Source: Mesorhizobium sp. B2-7-1 (GTDB lineage: Bacteria > Pseudomonadota > Alphaproteobacteria > Rhizobiales > Rhizobiaceae). From it: a DNA stretch of 47,104 nt. The position numbers were made by a program, and so were the translations under genes. This document shows positions 35,237-44,185 of the stretch, piece after piece. The notes below the pieces were generated by a model. That model was not told the DNA's origin and searched no databases. It saw nothing but the letters and a program-made list of their open reading frames with translations. How positions within the stretch are numbered: position 1 is the stretch's first letter; each line of letters starts with the position of its first letter. The DNA lies in the NCBI RefSeq assembly GCF_006440735.1, contig NZ_VFUA01000045.1, forward strand, positions 1-47,104. Reading direction: 5' to 3'.

Positions 35237-35922
35237 TGGCTCATCTCCCGCGACCAGTTGATGGCGTTGACATAGATGCCGAGCGGGTTTGCGCGCAGCC
35301 GTTCGGCATCGCTCGGCGTCTGCATTACGATCGTCAGGATCGCCGTCCAGCGCTCGGTCCCCGAAAGCTGGCCGTTCTCGTACTTGCGCTCGCTCCAGGC
35401 GACGCGGAAGGAGTTCGGGGAGGCCCGGATGACCGAGGAAATCTCCACCGCGACTTGGCTCTTGCCGACCCTGGAAAAAGGGTCGTTGGCACGAGCATAG
35501 TCATTGAGGGCCGCCGCGCCCTGGTCGGTCGTCCATTCATAGGCGCGCAGCCAGTCCTGGCGCAGGATGACAGCGTCAGCGGGAATCGAGCGCACCTGTT
35601 CGATGAATCGGGCAAGATGCCAGGCGATCTGCGGATCGGTCGGCTTATAGCCGGCGATCGCGGGCGCGGTCGCCTGGACCTCGCCCAACCTGTCGACCTG
35701 CACGACCCAGGGCACGACGGTACCGCGGGCCAACTGCCAGACGAGGGAGGCGGCAAGGCCCGCCGACAGGATCAGCGATCCGAACGCCATGGCGCGCCAG
35801 TTCCGGGCCTGCACGCGGGCGGAGCCGATGCGCTCGTCCCAGATCTGCTCCGCCTTCTGATAGGGTGTCTCCGGTCGAGGGATCTCGCCGTAGTGGACGG
35901 CGGGGCGCCTAAAGATGTTCAT
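35233..35922 (-). CDS. trbF: Conjugal transfer protein TrbF (VirB8 family)
   Basis: This 229-residue inner-membrane protein has a short cytoplasmic start, one membrane helix (MAFGSLILSAGLAASLVW near residues 45-62) and the periplasmic VirB8 domain with WHLARFIEQVRSIPADAV and a late NPLGIYVNAINWSREM, the conserved N-P-x-G-hydrophobic-x-V end. It nucleates channel assembly. It is followed by trbG with ATGA overlap and preceded by trbL four bases upstream. Confidence 0.93.
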   Translation of the reverse strand: MNIFRRPAVHYGEIPRPETPYQKAEQIWDERIGSARVQARNWRAMAFGSLILSAGLAASLVWQLARGTVVPWVVQVDRLGEVQATAPAIAGYKPTDPQIAWHLARFIEQVRSIPADAVILRQDWLRAYEWTTDQGAAALNDYARANDPFSRVGKSQVAVEISSVIRASPNSFRVAWSERKYENGQLSGTERWTAILTIVMQTPSDAERLRANPLGIYVNAINWSREMSQ

Positions 35923-35925
35923 GGG

Positions 35926-37296
35926 TCATTCGCCTTCAGAAAGAGAAATCGAAGCTCCGCCGCCATGGCTGTCGCCGCCGCGCACCGCGTGGGCGGCAGT
36001 CTGGGCGCCATGGGACAGGCGATGAGAGCGCTGCAAGCGTCTGGCCCATTCGGGCTGTCCTTGGGTGCCGGACGGCTTGCCCGCGCCGGGCGCAGGAGCT
36101 GCGGCTGACGCGGCAACGCCCCCGATCGTCCCCATCGTCGACGAACCGCCGGTGATTTCAGCGGCGGAACTGGCGCCGGAGGCGAAACTCGACTTGAGCG
36201 ATTGACCGGTGCTTGCAGCGGCGCGCTTGAGTGGAGAGGCTGCCGCCAAAGCGCCAGCGCGCGCAATGCCGCCCAGGCCGGAGGCGATTCCTGCCGCGCC
36301 TGGCTGACCGGCGGCGGCAAGTGTGTAAGCAGCCGAGCTGCCGCCGGCGAGCGACGCCCCGCCACGTGCGGCCGACGCCGCCCCCGAAAATGCCGCTGTC
36401 CCGCCTCGCGCCGCCAGGCCGGCCGCGCCGTAGCTTGCGAGCGCCATGCCGCCCGCGGCAAGGCTAGTGCCAACGGCAGCACCTGCGCCAAGCTGCGGTC
36501 CACCCGCGACGAGGCCGTTGGCGATGCCGGGACCGAAGATGCCGAGGCCAAGCAGCGACAGCGCCGCCAGCACGATCGCCATGGCCTGGTCGATGGTTGG
36601 GTTCTCGCCGCCGAAGCCTTGGGTGAATTGGCCGAAGAGCGTCGATCCGATGCCGATCACCACGGCAAGCACCAGAACCTTGATGCCGGACGAGATGACG
36701 TTGCCGAGCACTCGTTCGGCCATGAAGGCCGTCTTGCCAAAGAGGCCGAAGGGGATCAGCACGAAGCCGGCCAGCGTCGCCAGCTTGAATTCGATAAGCG
36801 TCACAAAGAGCTGCACCGCCAGGACGAAGAAGGCGAGCAGGACGAGCGCCCAGGCAAAGAGCAGGCAAGCGATCTGGATGAAGTTCTCGAAGAAGGAGAC
36901 GTAGCCCATCAACCCGGAGATCGCCTCAAGCAATGGACGTCCCGCGTCGAGTCCGGTTTGCGCCACCTTGCCGGGGTGCAGCAGGTCCTGTGCCGAGAAG
37001 CCGGTTCCACTCGCCTTGAGGCCAAGGCCGGAGAAACTCTCGAAGACGATTTGCGCCAGGCTGTTCCAGTTCGAAATCAAATAGGCGAAGACGCCGACGA
37101 ACAGCGTCTTCCTGACCAGCCGCGCGAGGATGTCGTCATCGGCGCCCCAGCTCCAGAAAAGCGCGGCGAGCGTTACGTCGATCACGATCAGCGTGGTGGC
37201 GACGAAGGCGACCTCGCCGCCGAGCAGGCCGAAACCGCTGTCGATATAGCGGGTGAAGGTCGCCAGGAATTGGTCGATGACGCCGGTATTGCCCAT
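35926..37296 (-). CDS. trbL: Conjugal transfer protein TrbL (VirB6 family)
   Basis: This 456-residue polytopic membrane protein has about six hydrophobic segments in its first 280 residues (for example VAFVATTLIVIDVTLAALFW) and a long Ala/Gly/Ser-rich C-terminal tail with SSTMGTIGG, as is usual for TrbL. It forms part of the inner-membrane channel. The start lies directly after the trbK-like stop with no gap. Confidence 0.92.
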   Translation of the reverse strand: MGNTGVIDQFLATFTRYIDSGFGLLGGEVAFVATTLIVIDVTLAALFWSWGADDDILARLVRKTLFVGVFAYLISNWNSLAQIVFESFSGLGLKASGTGFSAQDLLHPGKVAQTGLDAGRPLLEAISGLMGYVSFFENFIQIACLLFAWALVLLAFFVLAVQLFVTLIEFKLATLAGFVLIPFGLFGKTAFMAERVLGNVISSGIKVLVLAVVIGIGSTLFGQFTQGFGGENPTIDQAMAIVLAALSLLGLGIFGPGIANGLVAGGPQLGAGAAVGTSLAAGGMALASYGAAGLAARGGTAAFSGAASAARGGASLAGGSSAAYTLAAAGQPGAAGIASGLGGIARAGALAAASPLKRAAASTGQSLKSSFASGASSAAEITGGSSTMGTIGGVAASAAAPAPGAGKPSGTQGQPEWARRLQRSHRLSHGAQTAAHAVRGGDSHGGGASISLSEGE

Positions 37297-37629
37297 CTAT
37301 CGGGCCTCGCGCAGGGCAGTATCGGGCGACTGCAACAAGGTCGGCTCGCTTGTCGAACTTCCCGACGGCTTATCGAGACCGAGGAAGCGATCGCGCTGTT
37401 CGGCCCACAGTCGCGCGCATCCATCGTCACGCAGGGCGGCCTCGCCGAGGATCTGGCAGCGGCGCAGCCCATCGCGAGCCGGATTTGGCATCGCGGCGGC
37501 CGGTGCGTGTGGCCCCTCCCCCACCGACTCTCCCCCCTTCCGGCTTATCTCGAGCGCGGTCGCCGTCACGGCGACCGCGACGAAGACGACGGCCGCGACG
37601 CGAGCGAGGGCTTTGCCGTCCATGGCCAT
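37297..37629 (-). CDS. Alternative TrbK-type entry exclusion protein
   Basis: This 110-residue protein has an N-terminal membrane segment (VAAVVFVAVAVTATAL, residues 11-26) and a periplasmic part with conserved Cys and Arg in LRRCQILGEAALRDDGCARLW and AEQRDRF. That pattern is typical of the alternative TrbK proteins between trbJ and trbL in rhizobial clusters. By family it would block redundant conjugation between like donors. The ATG at 37623 is an alternative start. Confidence 0.85.
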   Translation of the reverse strand: MAMDGKALARVAAVVFVAVAVTATALEISRKGGESVGEGPHAPAAAMPNPARDGLRRCQILGEAALRDDGCARLWAEQRDRFLGLDKPSGSSTSEPTLLQSPDTALREAR

Positions 37630-37633
37630 GAGC

Positions 37634-38392
37634 TCAGCGGTTGAACATCTGAACGTCGCCGGCCTGGTAGCCGGAGCCAGGGGTCAGGAAGCGGCGGCGT
37701 TGCTCGCGGCCCTGGTCGACCGCAGCGGCGCGTTCGGCTTCGGTCAGCGCCTGGGCGCGACCATTGGCGGCCACCACGGCGGTCAGGTCGGCAAGCTGCT
37801 GGCCCTGAAGCGCAAGCAATTGATTGCCGGCCTGCGTCGCCTGCAGCGCACCGGTCGCAGACTGGCTGGCGCCGACCAGCGCCGACATCTGCGCGCGGCT
37901 GGTCTCAATGTTTCCGACGACGCCCGCCTGGACGCGCATGGCGTCCTGAAGACTGCCGACCGTGTTTTGCCAGCGCGAGCGCGCCTCCGTCACGAGCTGC
38001 TGGTCGGAAGCAGAAAGCGAGACGTCGCCATATTGCTGCTGAAAGGCCTTGTCGACCTGCTGGACGTCGAAGGCGATGTTCTGTGCCTGCCCGAGAAGCT
38101 GTTGCGTGCGTTGCACCGACCGCTGCAGTTGCTGCAGCGAGGACAACGGCAGGCTCGCCAGGTTGCGCGCCTGGTTGATCAGCATCTGGGCCTGGTTCTG
38201 AAGCGAGGTGATCTGGTTGGTGATCTGCTGCAGCGAACGCGCGGCCGTCAGGACATTCTGGGAATAGTTCGATGGATCGAACACGATGAAGGCATGGGCT
38301 GGGGCCGTCATCATCGGCGTGATCGCGAGCGGAGCGGCAAGCATCGCTGCGACCAGAAGAAGGGCGCCCGGCCGGCTTTGACGAACAGTCAT
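37634..38392 (-). CDS. trbJ: Conjugal transfer protein TrbJ (VirB5 family)
   Basis: This 252-residue periplasmic protein has a signal peptide ending near HAFIVFDP and a glutamine-rich helical body (LQQITNQITSLQNQAQM, LQQLQRSVQRTQQLLG) that fits the VirB5/TrbJ family, a minor pilus component. The final ATPase-like motifs of other families are absent. The start overlaps the trbE stop by ATGA. Confidence 0.92.
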   Translation of the reverse strand: MTVRQSRPGALLLVAAMLAAPLAITPMMTAPAHAFIVFDPSNYSQNVLTAARSLQQITNQITSLQNQAQMLINQARNLASLPLSSLQQLQRSVQRTQQLLGQAQNIAFDVQQVDKAFQQQYGDVSLSASDQQLVTEARSRWQNTVGSLQDAMRVQAGVVGNIETSRAQMSALVGASQSATGALQATQAGNQLLALQGQQLADLTAVVAANGRAQALTEAERAAAVDQGREQRRRFLTPGSGYQAGDVQMFNR

Positions 38393-40839
38393 GGTTGGGG
38401 ATCCTTTTCAGGTTGGGGAACAGTGAGGTTGGGAATGAGGTCGGCGGCCCAGCCGACGTCGCGTGCACGCAGCCAGGCCGCCAGGAAGCCGTCGCGGCCA
38501 TGCTCGGCGACGATGCCGCCGATCAGGGCCTGATCGCTCTTCGAGGACGCGGCGCAAAGTGCGAGCCCGACCTCGGACAGGCCGAGCTCGAAGAGCCGGT
38601 TGCCGCGACGGGACTGGCAGTAGTAGTCACGCTTCGGCGTCGCACGCGCCAGGAGCTCGATCTGGCGGTCGTTCAGGCCGAAGCGGCGATAGATGGCGGT
38701 AATTTGCGGCTCGATCGCGCGTTCATTGGGCAACAGCAGCCGGGTCGGACAGCTTTCGATGATCGCCGGCGCGATAGCCGAATTGTCGATGTCTGCGAGT
38801 GACTGGGTGGCGAAGACGACGCTGGCATTCTTCTTGCGCAGCGTCTTCAGCCACTCGCGCAACTGCCCGGCAAACGCGTCATCGTCCAGTGCAAGCCAGC
38901 CTTCGTCGATGATGAGTAGCGTCGGGCGACCGTCGAGCCGGTCGCCGATGCGATGAAACAGATAGGAAAGCACGGCCGGCGCCGCCGGCGTGCCGACCAG
39001 CCCCTCGATTTCGAACGCCTGCACGGATGCTTGGCCGAGGTGCTCGGCCTCGGCGTCGAGCAGCCGGCCGTGAGGGCCGCCAACACAGTAGGGACGAAGC
39101 GCCTGTTTCAGGTCATTGGCTTGCAGAAGCACGCTGAGCCCGGTGATGGTGCGCTCCTCGACCGGAGCCGAGGCGAGCGAGGTCAGCGCCGCCCAGATAT
39201 GCTCCTTGGCGTCCGGCGTGATCTGGACCCCCTCGCGCGTCAGGATCGCGACGATCCAGTCAGCCGCCCAGGCCCGCTCGTATGTGTCGTGGATGCGCGC
39301 GAGCGGCTGGAGTGAAACGGAAGCGTCCATGCCTTCGGTGAGGTGACCTCCGAGATCGTGCCAGTCGCCGCCCATTGCGAGCGTTGCCGCCCGGATCGAG
39401 CCGCCGAAGTCGAAGGCGAAGATCTGAGCATTGCGGTAGCGGCGGAATTGGAGCGCCATGAGCGCCAGCAGCACCGACTTGCCGGCGCCGGTAGGGCCGA
39501 CGACCAGCGTGTGCCCGACATCGCCGACATGAAGGACCAGCCGGAACGGGGTCGAGCCTTCGGTCTTGCCGTAAAGCAAGGGAGGACTGACCAGATGCTC
39601 GTCCCGTTCCGGCCCCGCCCACACGGCAGAAAGTGGGATCATGTGGGCGAGATTGAGCGTTGAGATCGGCGGCTGACGGACATTGGCATAGGCGTGCCCA
39701 GGCAAGGAACCGAGCCAGGCGTCAACGGCGTTGACGGTCTCGACGATCGCCGTGAAGTCGCGGCCCTGGACGACCTTTTCGACGAGGCGCAGCTTCTCGT
39801 CGGCCACGCGGGGGTCACAATCCCAAACCGTGAAGGTCGCGGTGACATAGGCCATGCCAGCCATGTCGGCGCCGAGCTCCTGCAGCGCCGTGTCCGCGTC
39901 GGCCGCCTTGTTGGCGGCGTCGGTGTCGAGGAGTGCCGATGCCTCGTTGGTCATCACCTCCTTCAGGATCGAGGCGATGCTCTTGCGCTTGGCGAACCAC
40001 TGCCGCCGTATCCTGGTCAAAAGGCGGACGGCGTCGACCTTGTCGAGCAGGATCGCGCGGGTCGACCAGCGGTAGGGGAAGGCCAGCCTATTGAGGTCGT
40101 CAAGCAGGCCGGGTGTCGTGGCGGTCGGGAAGCCGACAATCGTCAGCACGCGAAGATGCTTGTCGCCAAGCCGCGGTTCGAGCCCGCCGGCGAGCGGCTC
40201 GTCGGCCAGCAGCGCATCGAGATAGATCGGCGTCTCTGGGACGCGCACCCGATGGCGTTTGGTCGAGATGGTCGAATGCAGGTAGGTCAGCGTCTCGCCG
40301 TCATCGAGCCAGCGGCATTCAGGCATCAACCCGTCGAGCAGGGACAGCACGCGCTCGGTCCGGTCGACAAAGGCGCGCACGATCTCGCCCGGATCGGCGC
40401 CCGACTGGCCGCGACCCTCATAGAGCCATCCCTCGGCCCGCGTGGCGTCTTCGGGCGGCGACAGGAAGAGGAATGTGAGAAAGTAGCTCGATACGAAATG
40501 AACCCCTTCCTCGTCGAAGTCGGCTTTGCGCTCGGCATCGAGGAGGCCGGAAGCCGCATCGGGGAACTGGCTCTCGGGATAGGAAGCCGCTTCGTGCCGC
40601 TGCGCCTCGACGAAGATGCTCCAACCCGAGCCGAGCCGGCGAAAGGCATTGTTGATGCGCGCGGCCACCGCGACAAGCTCCGCCGCGACGGCGGAGTCGA
40701 GATCTGGCCCGCGAAACCTCGCGGTGCGCTGAAAGCTGCCGTCCTTGTTGAGCACGACGCCCGGCGCGACCAGTGCCGCCCAAGGCAGATAATCGGCAAG
40801 TCGGGCAGCCGTCCGGCGGTATTCGGCAAGGCCCATCAT
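38389..40839 (-). CDS. trbE: Conjugal transfer ATPase TrbE (VirB4 family)
   Basis: This 816-residue cytoplasmic ATPase powers pilus assembly and substrate transfer. The N-terminal CagE/TrbE/VirB domain opens with LADYLPWAALVAPGVVLNKDGS; the ATPase half has Walker A VVGPTGAGKSVLLALM and Walker B LLIIDEGWLAL, then the family's VVFATQSLADI. Its length is normal and no lesion is visible. Two ATG codons (40839 and 40836) are both possible. The gene is ten bases behind trbD. Confidence 0.95.
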   Translation of the reverse strand: MMGLAEYRRTAARLADYLPWAALVAPGVVLNKDGSFQRTARFRGPDLDSAVAAELVAVAARINNAFRRLGSGWSIFVEAQRHEAASYPESQFPDAASGLLDAERKADFDEEGVHFVSSYFLTFLFLSPPEDATRAEGWLYEGRGQSGADPGEIVRAFVDRTERVLSLLDGLMPECRWLDDGETLTYLHSTISTKRHRVRVPETPIYLDALLADEPLAGGLEPRLGDKHLRVLTIVGFPTATTPGLLDDLNRLAFPYRWSTRAILLDKVDAVRLLTRIRRQWFAKRKSIASILKEVMTNEASALLDTDAANKAADADTALQELGADMAGMAYVTATFTVWDCDPRVADEKLRLVEKVVQGRDFTAIVETVNAVDAWLGSLPGHAYANVRQPPISTLNLAHMIPLSAVWAGPERDEHLVSPPLLYGKTEGSTPFRLVLHVGDVGHTLVVGPTGAGKSVLLALMALQFRRYRNAQIFAFDFGGSIRAATLAMGGDWHDLGGHLTEGMDASVSLQPLARIHDTYERAWAADWIVAILTREGVQITPDAKEHIWAALTSLASAPVEERTITGLSVLLQANDLKQALRPYCVGGPHGRLLDAEAEHLGQASVQAFEIEGLVGTPAAPAVLSYLFHRIGDRLDGRPTLLIIDEGWLALDDDAFAGQLREWLKTLRKKNASVVFATQSLADIDNSAIAPAIIESCPTRLLLPNERAIEPQITAIYRRFGLNDRQIELLARATPKRDYYCQSRRGNRLFELGLSEVGLALCAASSKSDQALIGGIVAEHGRDGFLAAWLRARDVGWAADLIPNLTVPQPEKDPQP

Positions 40840-40849
40840 AGCGGCGCTC

Positions 40850-41131
40850 TCAAACCGTCAGATGCCCGGGCAGCCGCAGGTGCCGGCGTCCGACTTCGAA
40901 AAAAAGCGGATCGCGCCTCGCGGCCCATACCGCCGTGAAATGTCCGATTGCCCATATGAGAAGACCAACCAGCCAGAGCCGCAGCCCAAGACCGACCGCG
41001 CCCGCCAGCGTGCCATTCAGGATCGCGATCCCGCGCGGCGCGCCCCCGAGCAGGATTTGCTCGGTCAAGGCCCGGTGGACGGGCACCGTCCACCCCGGCA
41101 CCGCGTCGAGCTGTTCGAAAGCGGTTGTCAT
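40850..41131 (-). CDS. trbD: Conjugal transfer protein TrbD (VirB3 family)
   Basis: This 93-residue protein has PVHRALTEQILLGGAPRG, typical of TrbD/VirB3, followed by two close hydrophobic segments (LNGTLAGAVGLGLRLW and LVGLLIWAIGHF). It sits in the inner membrane next to TrbE. The ATG is fixed by the TGATG overlap with the trbC stop; a much longer frame upstream is the reverse frame of trbC. Confidence 0.92.
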   Translation of the reverse strand: MTTAFEQLDAVPGWTVPVHRALTEQILLGGAPRGIAILNGTLAGAVGLGLRLWLVGLLIWAIGHFTAVWAARRDPLFFEVGRRHLRLPGHLTV

Positions 41132-41463
41132 CAGATCAACGCTCCGCCGCCGAAGGAGAAGAACGACAGGAAGAAACTCGACGCAGCAAAGGCAATCGAA
41201 AGGCCAAAAACAATCTGGATCAGCCGCCTGAAGCCGCCCGAACTGTCGCCGAAGGCCAGCGTCAGGCCGGTGACGATGATGATGATGACGGCGATGATCT
41301 TGGAGACGGGTCCCTCGACCGACTGCAGGATCTTTTCGAGCGGCTGTTCCCACGGCATCGAGGAACCCGACGCGTAAGCGACCGGCGCGACGACGAGGTT
41401 GAAGGCGATGGCGGCGCTGACTGCAGCCAGGCTGCCGTGGCCGCGCGCAAGCAGGCGGATCAT
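41131..41463 (-). CDS. trbC: Conjugal transfer pilin TrbC (VirB2 family)
   Basis: This 110-residue prepilin has a signal peptide ending near AYASG, then the mature region with WEQPLEKILQSVEGPVSK and two membrane segments separated by a small polar loop (GDSSGGFRR), as in TrbC/VirB2 pilins. The start overlaps the trbB stop by ATGA. Confidence 0.92.
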   Translation of the reverse strand: MIRLLARGHGSLAAVSAAIAFNLVVAPVAYASGSSMPWEQPLEKILQSVEGPVSKIIAVIIIIVTGLTLAFGDSSGGFRRLIQIVFGLSIAFAASSFFLSFFSFGGGALI

Positions 41464-42443
41464 GAAATTTCTCCTGTGTTGATCGGGGTAGCTTCAGCAA
41501 TGCGGTAATCGCCATCGGGGCCTAGACCCTCGACCCTGACCAGCTCGACGAGCCGTCGCGCGGCGCCGCGTCCGGCGAGCACGGCGACAAGGCCGATCGT
41601 GTCGGCGATCAGCGAACGCGGGACAGTGACGACGGCCTCCTGGATCAGTTGCTCAAGGCGGCGCAGCGCGCCAATGCCGGAGCCAGCATGAAGGGTGCCG
41701 ATGCCGCCGGGATGCCCGGTGCCCCATGCCTTCACGAGGTCCAGCGCTTCGGCACCTCGCACCTCGCCGATGGGAATGCGATCGGGCCGCAGGCGCAGCG
41801 ACGAGCGAACCAGATCGGAAAGCGTGGCAACGCCATCCTTGGTGCGCATTGCGACGAGGTTGGGAGCCGCGCATTGCAGCTCGCGGGTGTCCTCGATGAT
41901 GACAACCCGGTCCGTTCCTTTGCCCACTTCGGCGAGCAACGCGTTGGTCAGCGTCGTCTTGCCAGTCGACGTGCCGCCGGCCACGAGGATATTTGCCCGG
42001 CCAGCAACCGCGGCGCGCAACATAGCGGCCTGGCCAGAACTCATGATGCCCGCGGTCACATAGTCATCGAGCGTGAAGACGGCGACCGCGGGCTTGCGGA
42101 TCGCGAAGGCGGGTGCTGTGACCACGGGCGGCAGCAGGCCTTCGAAACGCTCGCCTGTTTGCGGCAACTCGGCCGAGACGCGCGGGGAGCGGGAATGGAC
42201 CTCGGCCCCGACATGATGGGCTACCAGGCGCACAATCCGCTCGCCGGCGGCAGGCGCGAGCATTTCCCCCGTATCCGCCAAACCTTCCGAGAGCCTATCC
42301 ACCCAAATCCGACCATCCGGGTTCAGCATCACTTCAACGACCGCGGGATCGTCGAGGAACCGGGCGATGGCGGGTCCGAGCGCGGTGCGCAGCATGCGCG
42401 AGCTGCGCGCGTGTCCTTCGGTATCGTTGTGCGAGATAGCCAT
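41460..42443 (-). CDS. trbB: Conjugal transfer ATPase TrbB (VirB11 family)
   Basis: This 327-residue secretion ATPase has Walker A VAGGTSTGKTTLTNAL, the Asp-box and His-box region with TDRVVIIEDTREL and TGHPGGIGTLHAGS, and the family's N-terminal domain starting at RMLRTALGPAIARFL. ATG at 42443 has GGGGACAGG directly upstream and is preferred over the start 54 bases earlier. It is the first gene of the trb transcript in view; traG, which often precedes trbB, is not there. Confidence 0.94.
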   Translation of the reverse strand: MAISHNDTEGHARSSRMLRTALGPAIARFLDDPAVVEVMLNPDGRIWVDRLSEGLADTGEMLAPAAGERIVRLVAHHVGAEVHSRSPRVSAELPQTGERFEGLLPPVVTAPAFAIRKPAVAVFTLDDYVTAGIMSSGQAAMLRAAVAGRANILVAGGTSTGKTTLTNALLAEVGKGTDRVVIIEDTRELQCAAPNLVAMRTKDGVATLSDLVRSSLRLRPDRIPIGEVRGAEALDLVKAWGTGHPGGIGTLHAGSGIGALRRLEQLIQEAVVTVPRSLIADTIGLVAVLAGRGAARRLVELVRVEGLGPDGDYRIAEATPINTGEIS

Positions 42444-42632
42444 CCTGTCCCCGTAGGATCGGAATTCGTCGAGCGGTTCCCGGTCGGGGATGATCAAGAG
42501 AGGTCTGGGGCGCTCAGATTCAACCGGTGTCAGCTGTCAATCGTAGCGTAGCGCGCAATGACCGGCGAACGGCGGCGCCAAAGACCGTGGCGCCCTACGG
42601 AGACCTACTGACGACTTCGCCGCGACGTCCGG

Positions 42633-42650
42633 AATATGAATAATATGAAT
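42633..42650. repeat. Two tandem 9-bp repeats
   Basis: AATATGAAT occurs twice without gap (42633-42641 and 42642-42650) in an AT-rich island between the divergent trbB and permease genes. The palindrome ATGTACAT follows at 42663-42670. Both could be operator sites for the regulation of either gene set; no binding protein is identified. Confidence 0.6.
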
Positions 42651-42675
42651 ACCCGCAATAAAATGTACATGTTTA

Positions 42676-42704
42676 TTGACACGCGAGTCTCGCCGGGTTT
42701 ATGA
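42676..42704 (+). promoter_or_regulatory. Sigma-70-like promoter for the amino-acid transporter
   Basis: TTGACA (42676-42681) and TTATGA (42699-42704) are spaced by 17 bases. Inside the spacer GCGAG-T-CTCGC (42683-42693) is a perfect inverted repeat, well placed for a repressor. The promoter points to the short leader frame and the ABC permease genes. Confidence 0.55.
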
Positions 42705-42763
42705 GACAACCTCGATGGCCTGCCGGTGCAGGCGATCAAATTTTCATGGTGCGGAGGATTGCC

Positions 42764-42880
42764 ATGACGTCCGGTCCACGGGGCGCGATTTCTCAGCGCA
42801 AACCCGCTTTCCCCTGGCACGCCGAAACAATACTGACATCGTCGTCACCCGCGTCAGCAAAAGGCGGTGGCGCCCCGTGA
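42764..42880 (+). CDS. Short leader frame ahead of the permease gene
   Basis: CGGAGG lies six bases before an ATG that opens a 38-codon frame (MTSGPRGAISQRK onward, ending GGGAP). Its TGA overlaps the GTG start of the permease gene (GTGA). The peptide has no signal sequence or known motif. It may be a true leader that couples translation, or the scar left where a binding-protein gene was deleted. Confidence 0.4.
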   Translation: MTSGPRGAISQRKPAFPWHAETILTSSSPASAKGGGAP

Positions 42881-43536
42881 GCATGCTCGACATCTTGTTT
42901 GGCATTCTACAAGGGCTGGGTACCACCGCAGAGGTCACGGCCTACGCCCTGGTCTTTGCGGTCCCCTTCGCCATCGTTTTCGGCGTCGCGCAGTTTCTGA
43001 CCGTCGGCATGACCCGATTTCTGGTTACCGCCGTGATCGAATTCTGGCGCAGCTCGGCCGTCGTCGTCCTGCTTTTCGTCTTTTACTACGTGCTGCCGGT
43101 GCTCGGCGTCACGCTTTCGGCGATGACCGTCAGCGCGTTGGTTCTCGGTCTCAACACCGGCGGCTATGCCAGCCAGGCGGTGCGCGCCGGGCTGCAGTCT
43201 CTTCCTGCCGGCCAACGCGAGGCGGGCATGGCGCTCGGCCTTTCGCGACCGGCGATCCTGCTCCTGATCGAGCTGCCGCAGGCGTTGGTCGCAATGAGCC
43301 CCACCTTCGTCAACAACCTTATTCAGCTCGTCAAAGCGACTTCCCTTGTCTCGTTGGTCACGCTGACGGACATGACCTTCCGCGCAAAGGAAATCTCGCA
43401 GACCGAATACGATCCGGTCGCAATCTATTCGGCGCTATTGCTTGCCTTCTTCTTGGTCTGTTACCCGATTGCGCTTGCCGGCCGTTGGCTCGAGGTGCGC
43501 GTCAATCCCGAAAAAGGGCTTTCTCGTGGGATTTGA
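42877..43536 (+). CDS. Polar amino acid ABC transporter permease
   Basis: This 219-residue membrane protein of the HisM/HisQ/GlnP family has about five hydrophobic segments and the ATPase-contact EAA loop (LPAGQREAGMALGLSRPAI). The start GTG at 42877 has AAGGCGG nine bases upstream and overlaps the leader stop; an ATG two codons later is the alternative. It overlaps the second permease gene by eleven bases. Together they would form a heterodimeric channel for a polar or basic amino acid. Confidence 0.9.
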   Translation: MSMLDILFGILQGLGTTAEVTAYALVFAVPFAIVFGVAQFLTVGMTRFLVTAVIEFWRSSAVVVLLFVFYYVLPVLGVTLSAMTVSALVLGLNTGGYASQAVRAGLQSLPAGQREAGMALGLSRPAILLLIELPQALVAMSPTFVNNLIQLVKATSLVSLVTLTDMTFRAKEISQTEYDPVAIYSALLLAFFLVCYPIALAGRWLEVRVNPEKGLSRGI

Positions 43537-44185
43537 CTTCCACTTCGCGCTCGCAAGCATCCCGACGATCATCGGGGCGATCGGGGCGACGCTCCTCGCC
43601 ACGGTCTTGAGCTGCATTGGCGCATCGGCGATCGGCTTCATGTTCGAGATGATCCGCCGCGGCGGCGGTGCGCTTGGTTTCGCGGTTCGCTTCCTGATCG
43701 ACTTCATCCGCTCGACGCCGGTCCTGGCCTGGCTCTATTTTCTCTATTTCGTCCTGCCCGTCTACGGCATCCGGCTTAGCGCCATGACAGTGGGCATACT
43801 AGGGCTCAGTCTGTACTACAGCGGTTATCTGGCGGAGGTGTTCAAGGCGGGCATCGATGCCATTCCGAAGGGCCAGCAGGAAGCAGCCAGGGCTTTGTCG
43901 CTCAGCCCCCGCGACACGGTCATTTTCGTCATCGCACCGCAGATGCTGCGCAACATCGCCGCCCCGCTCGGCAACTATCTGGTATCGATCCTCAAGGCGA
44001 CGCCCTATCTCGCCGTCCTGGCCGTGCCGGAAATGCTCGGACGCGCCTTCGATATCGCTTCCGAGACCTATCGCTACGCGGAGCCGCTGACCGTCGCCGG
44101 CATCCTGTTTCTGGCCCTGGCGCTGCTTGTTGCTTACAGTGTGAAGCGCATCGAGCAGCGCCTGCTTGCACCTGGACGGCGCTGA
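43526..44185 (+). CDS. Polar amino acid ABC transporter permease, second subunit
   Basis: This 219-residue protein is a second HisM/GlnP-type permease with RSTPVLAWLYFLYFVLPVYG and the EAA loop IPKGQQEAARALSLSPRDT. The GTG at 43526, overlapping the end of the first permease gene, has AAAAAGGG upstream. It ends in TGATG overlap with the ATPase gene. It pairs with the first permease. Confidence 0.91.
   Translation: MGFDFHFALASIPTIIGAIGATLLATVLSCIGASAIGFMFEMIRRGGGALGFAVRFLIDFIRSTPVLAWLYFLYFVLPVYGIRLSAMTVGILGLSLYYSGYLAEVFKAGIDAIPKGQQEAARALSLSPRDTVIFVIAPQMLRNIAAPLGNYLVSILKATPYLAVLAVPEMLGRAFDIASETYRYAEPLTVAGILFLALALLVAYSVKRIEQRLLAPGRR

Noticed and set aside
36202..37644. A 480-codon rightward frame opposite trbL and the trbK-like gene
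   Set aside because: Antisense shadow in GC-rich DNA; it has no recognisable domain and the opposite genes fit the trb order exactly.
39694..40938. A 414-codon rightward frame opposite trbE
   Set aside because: Antisense shadow; TrbE motifs are intact on the other strand.
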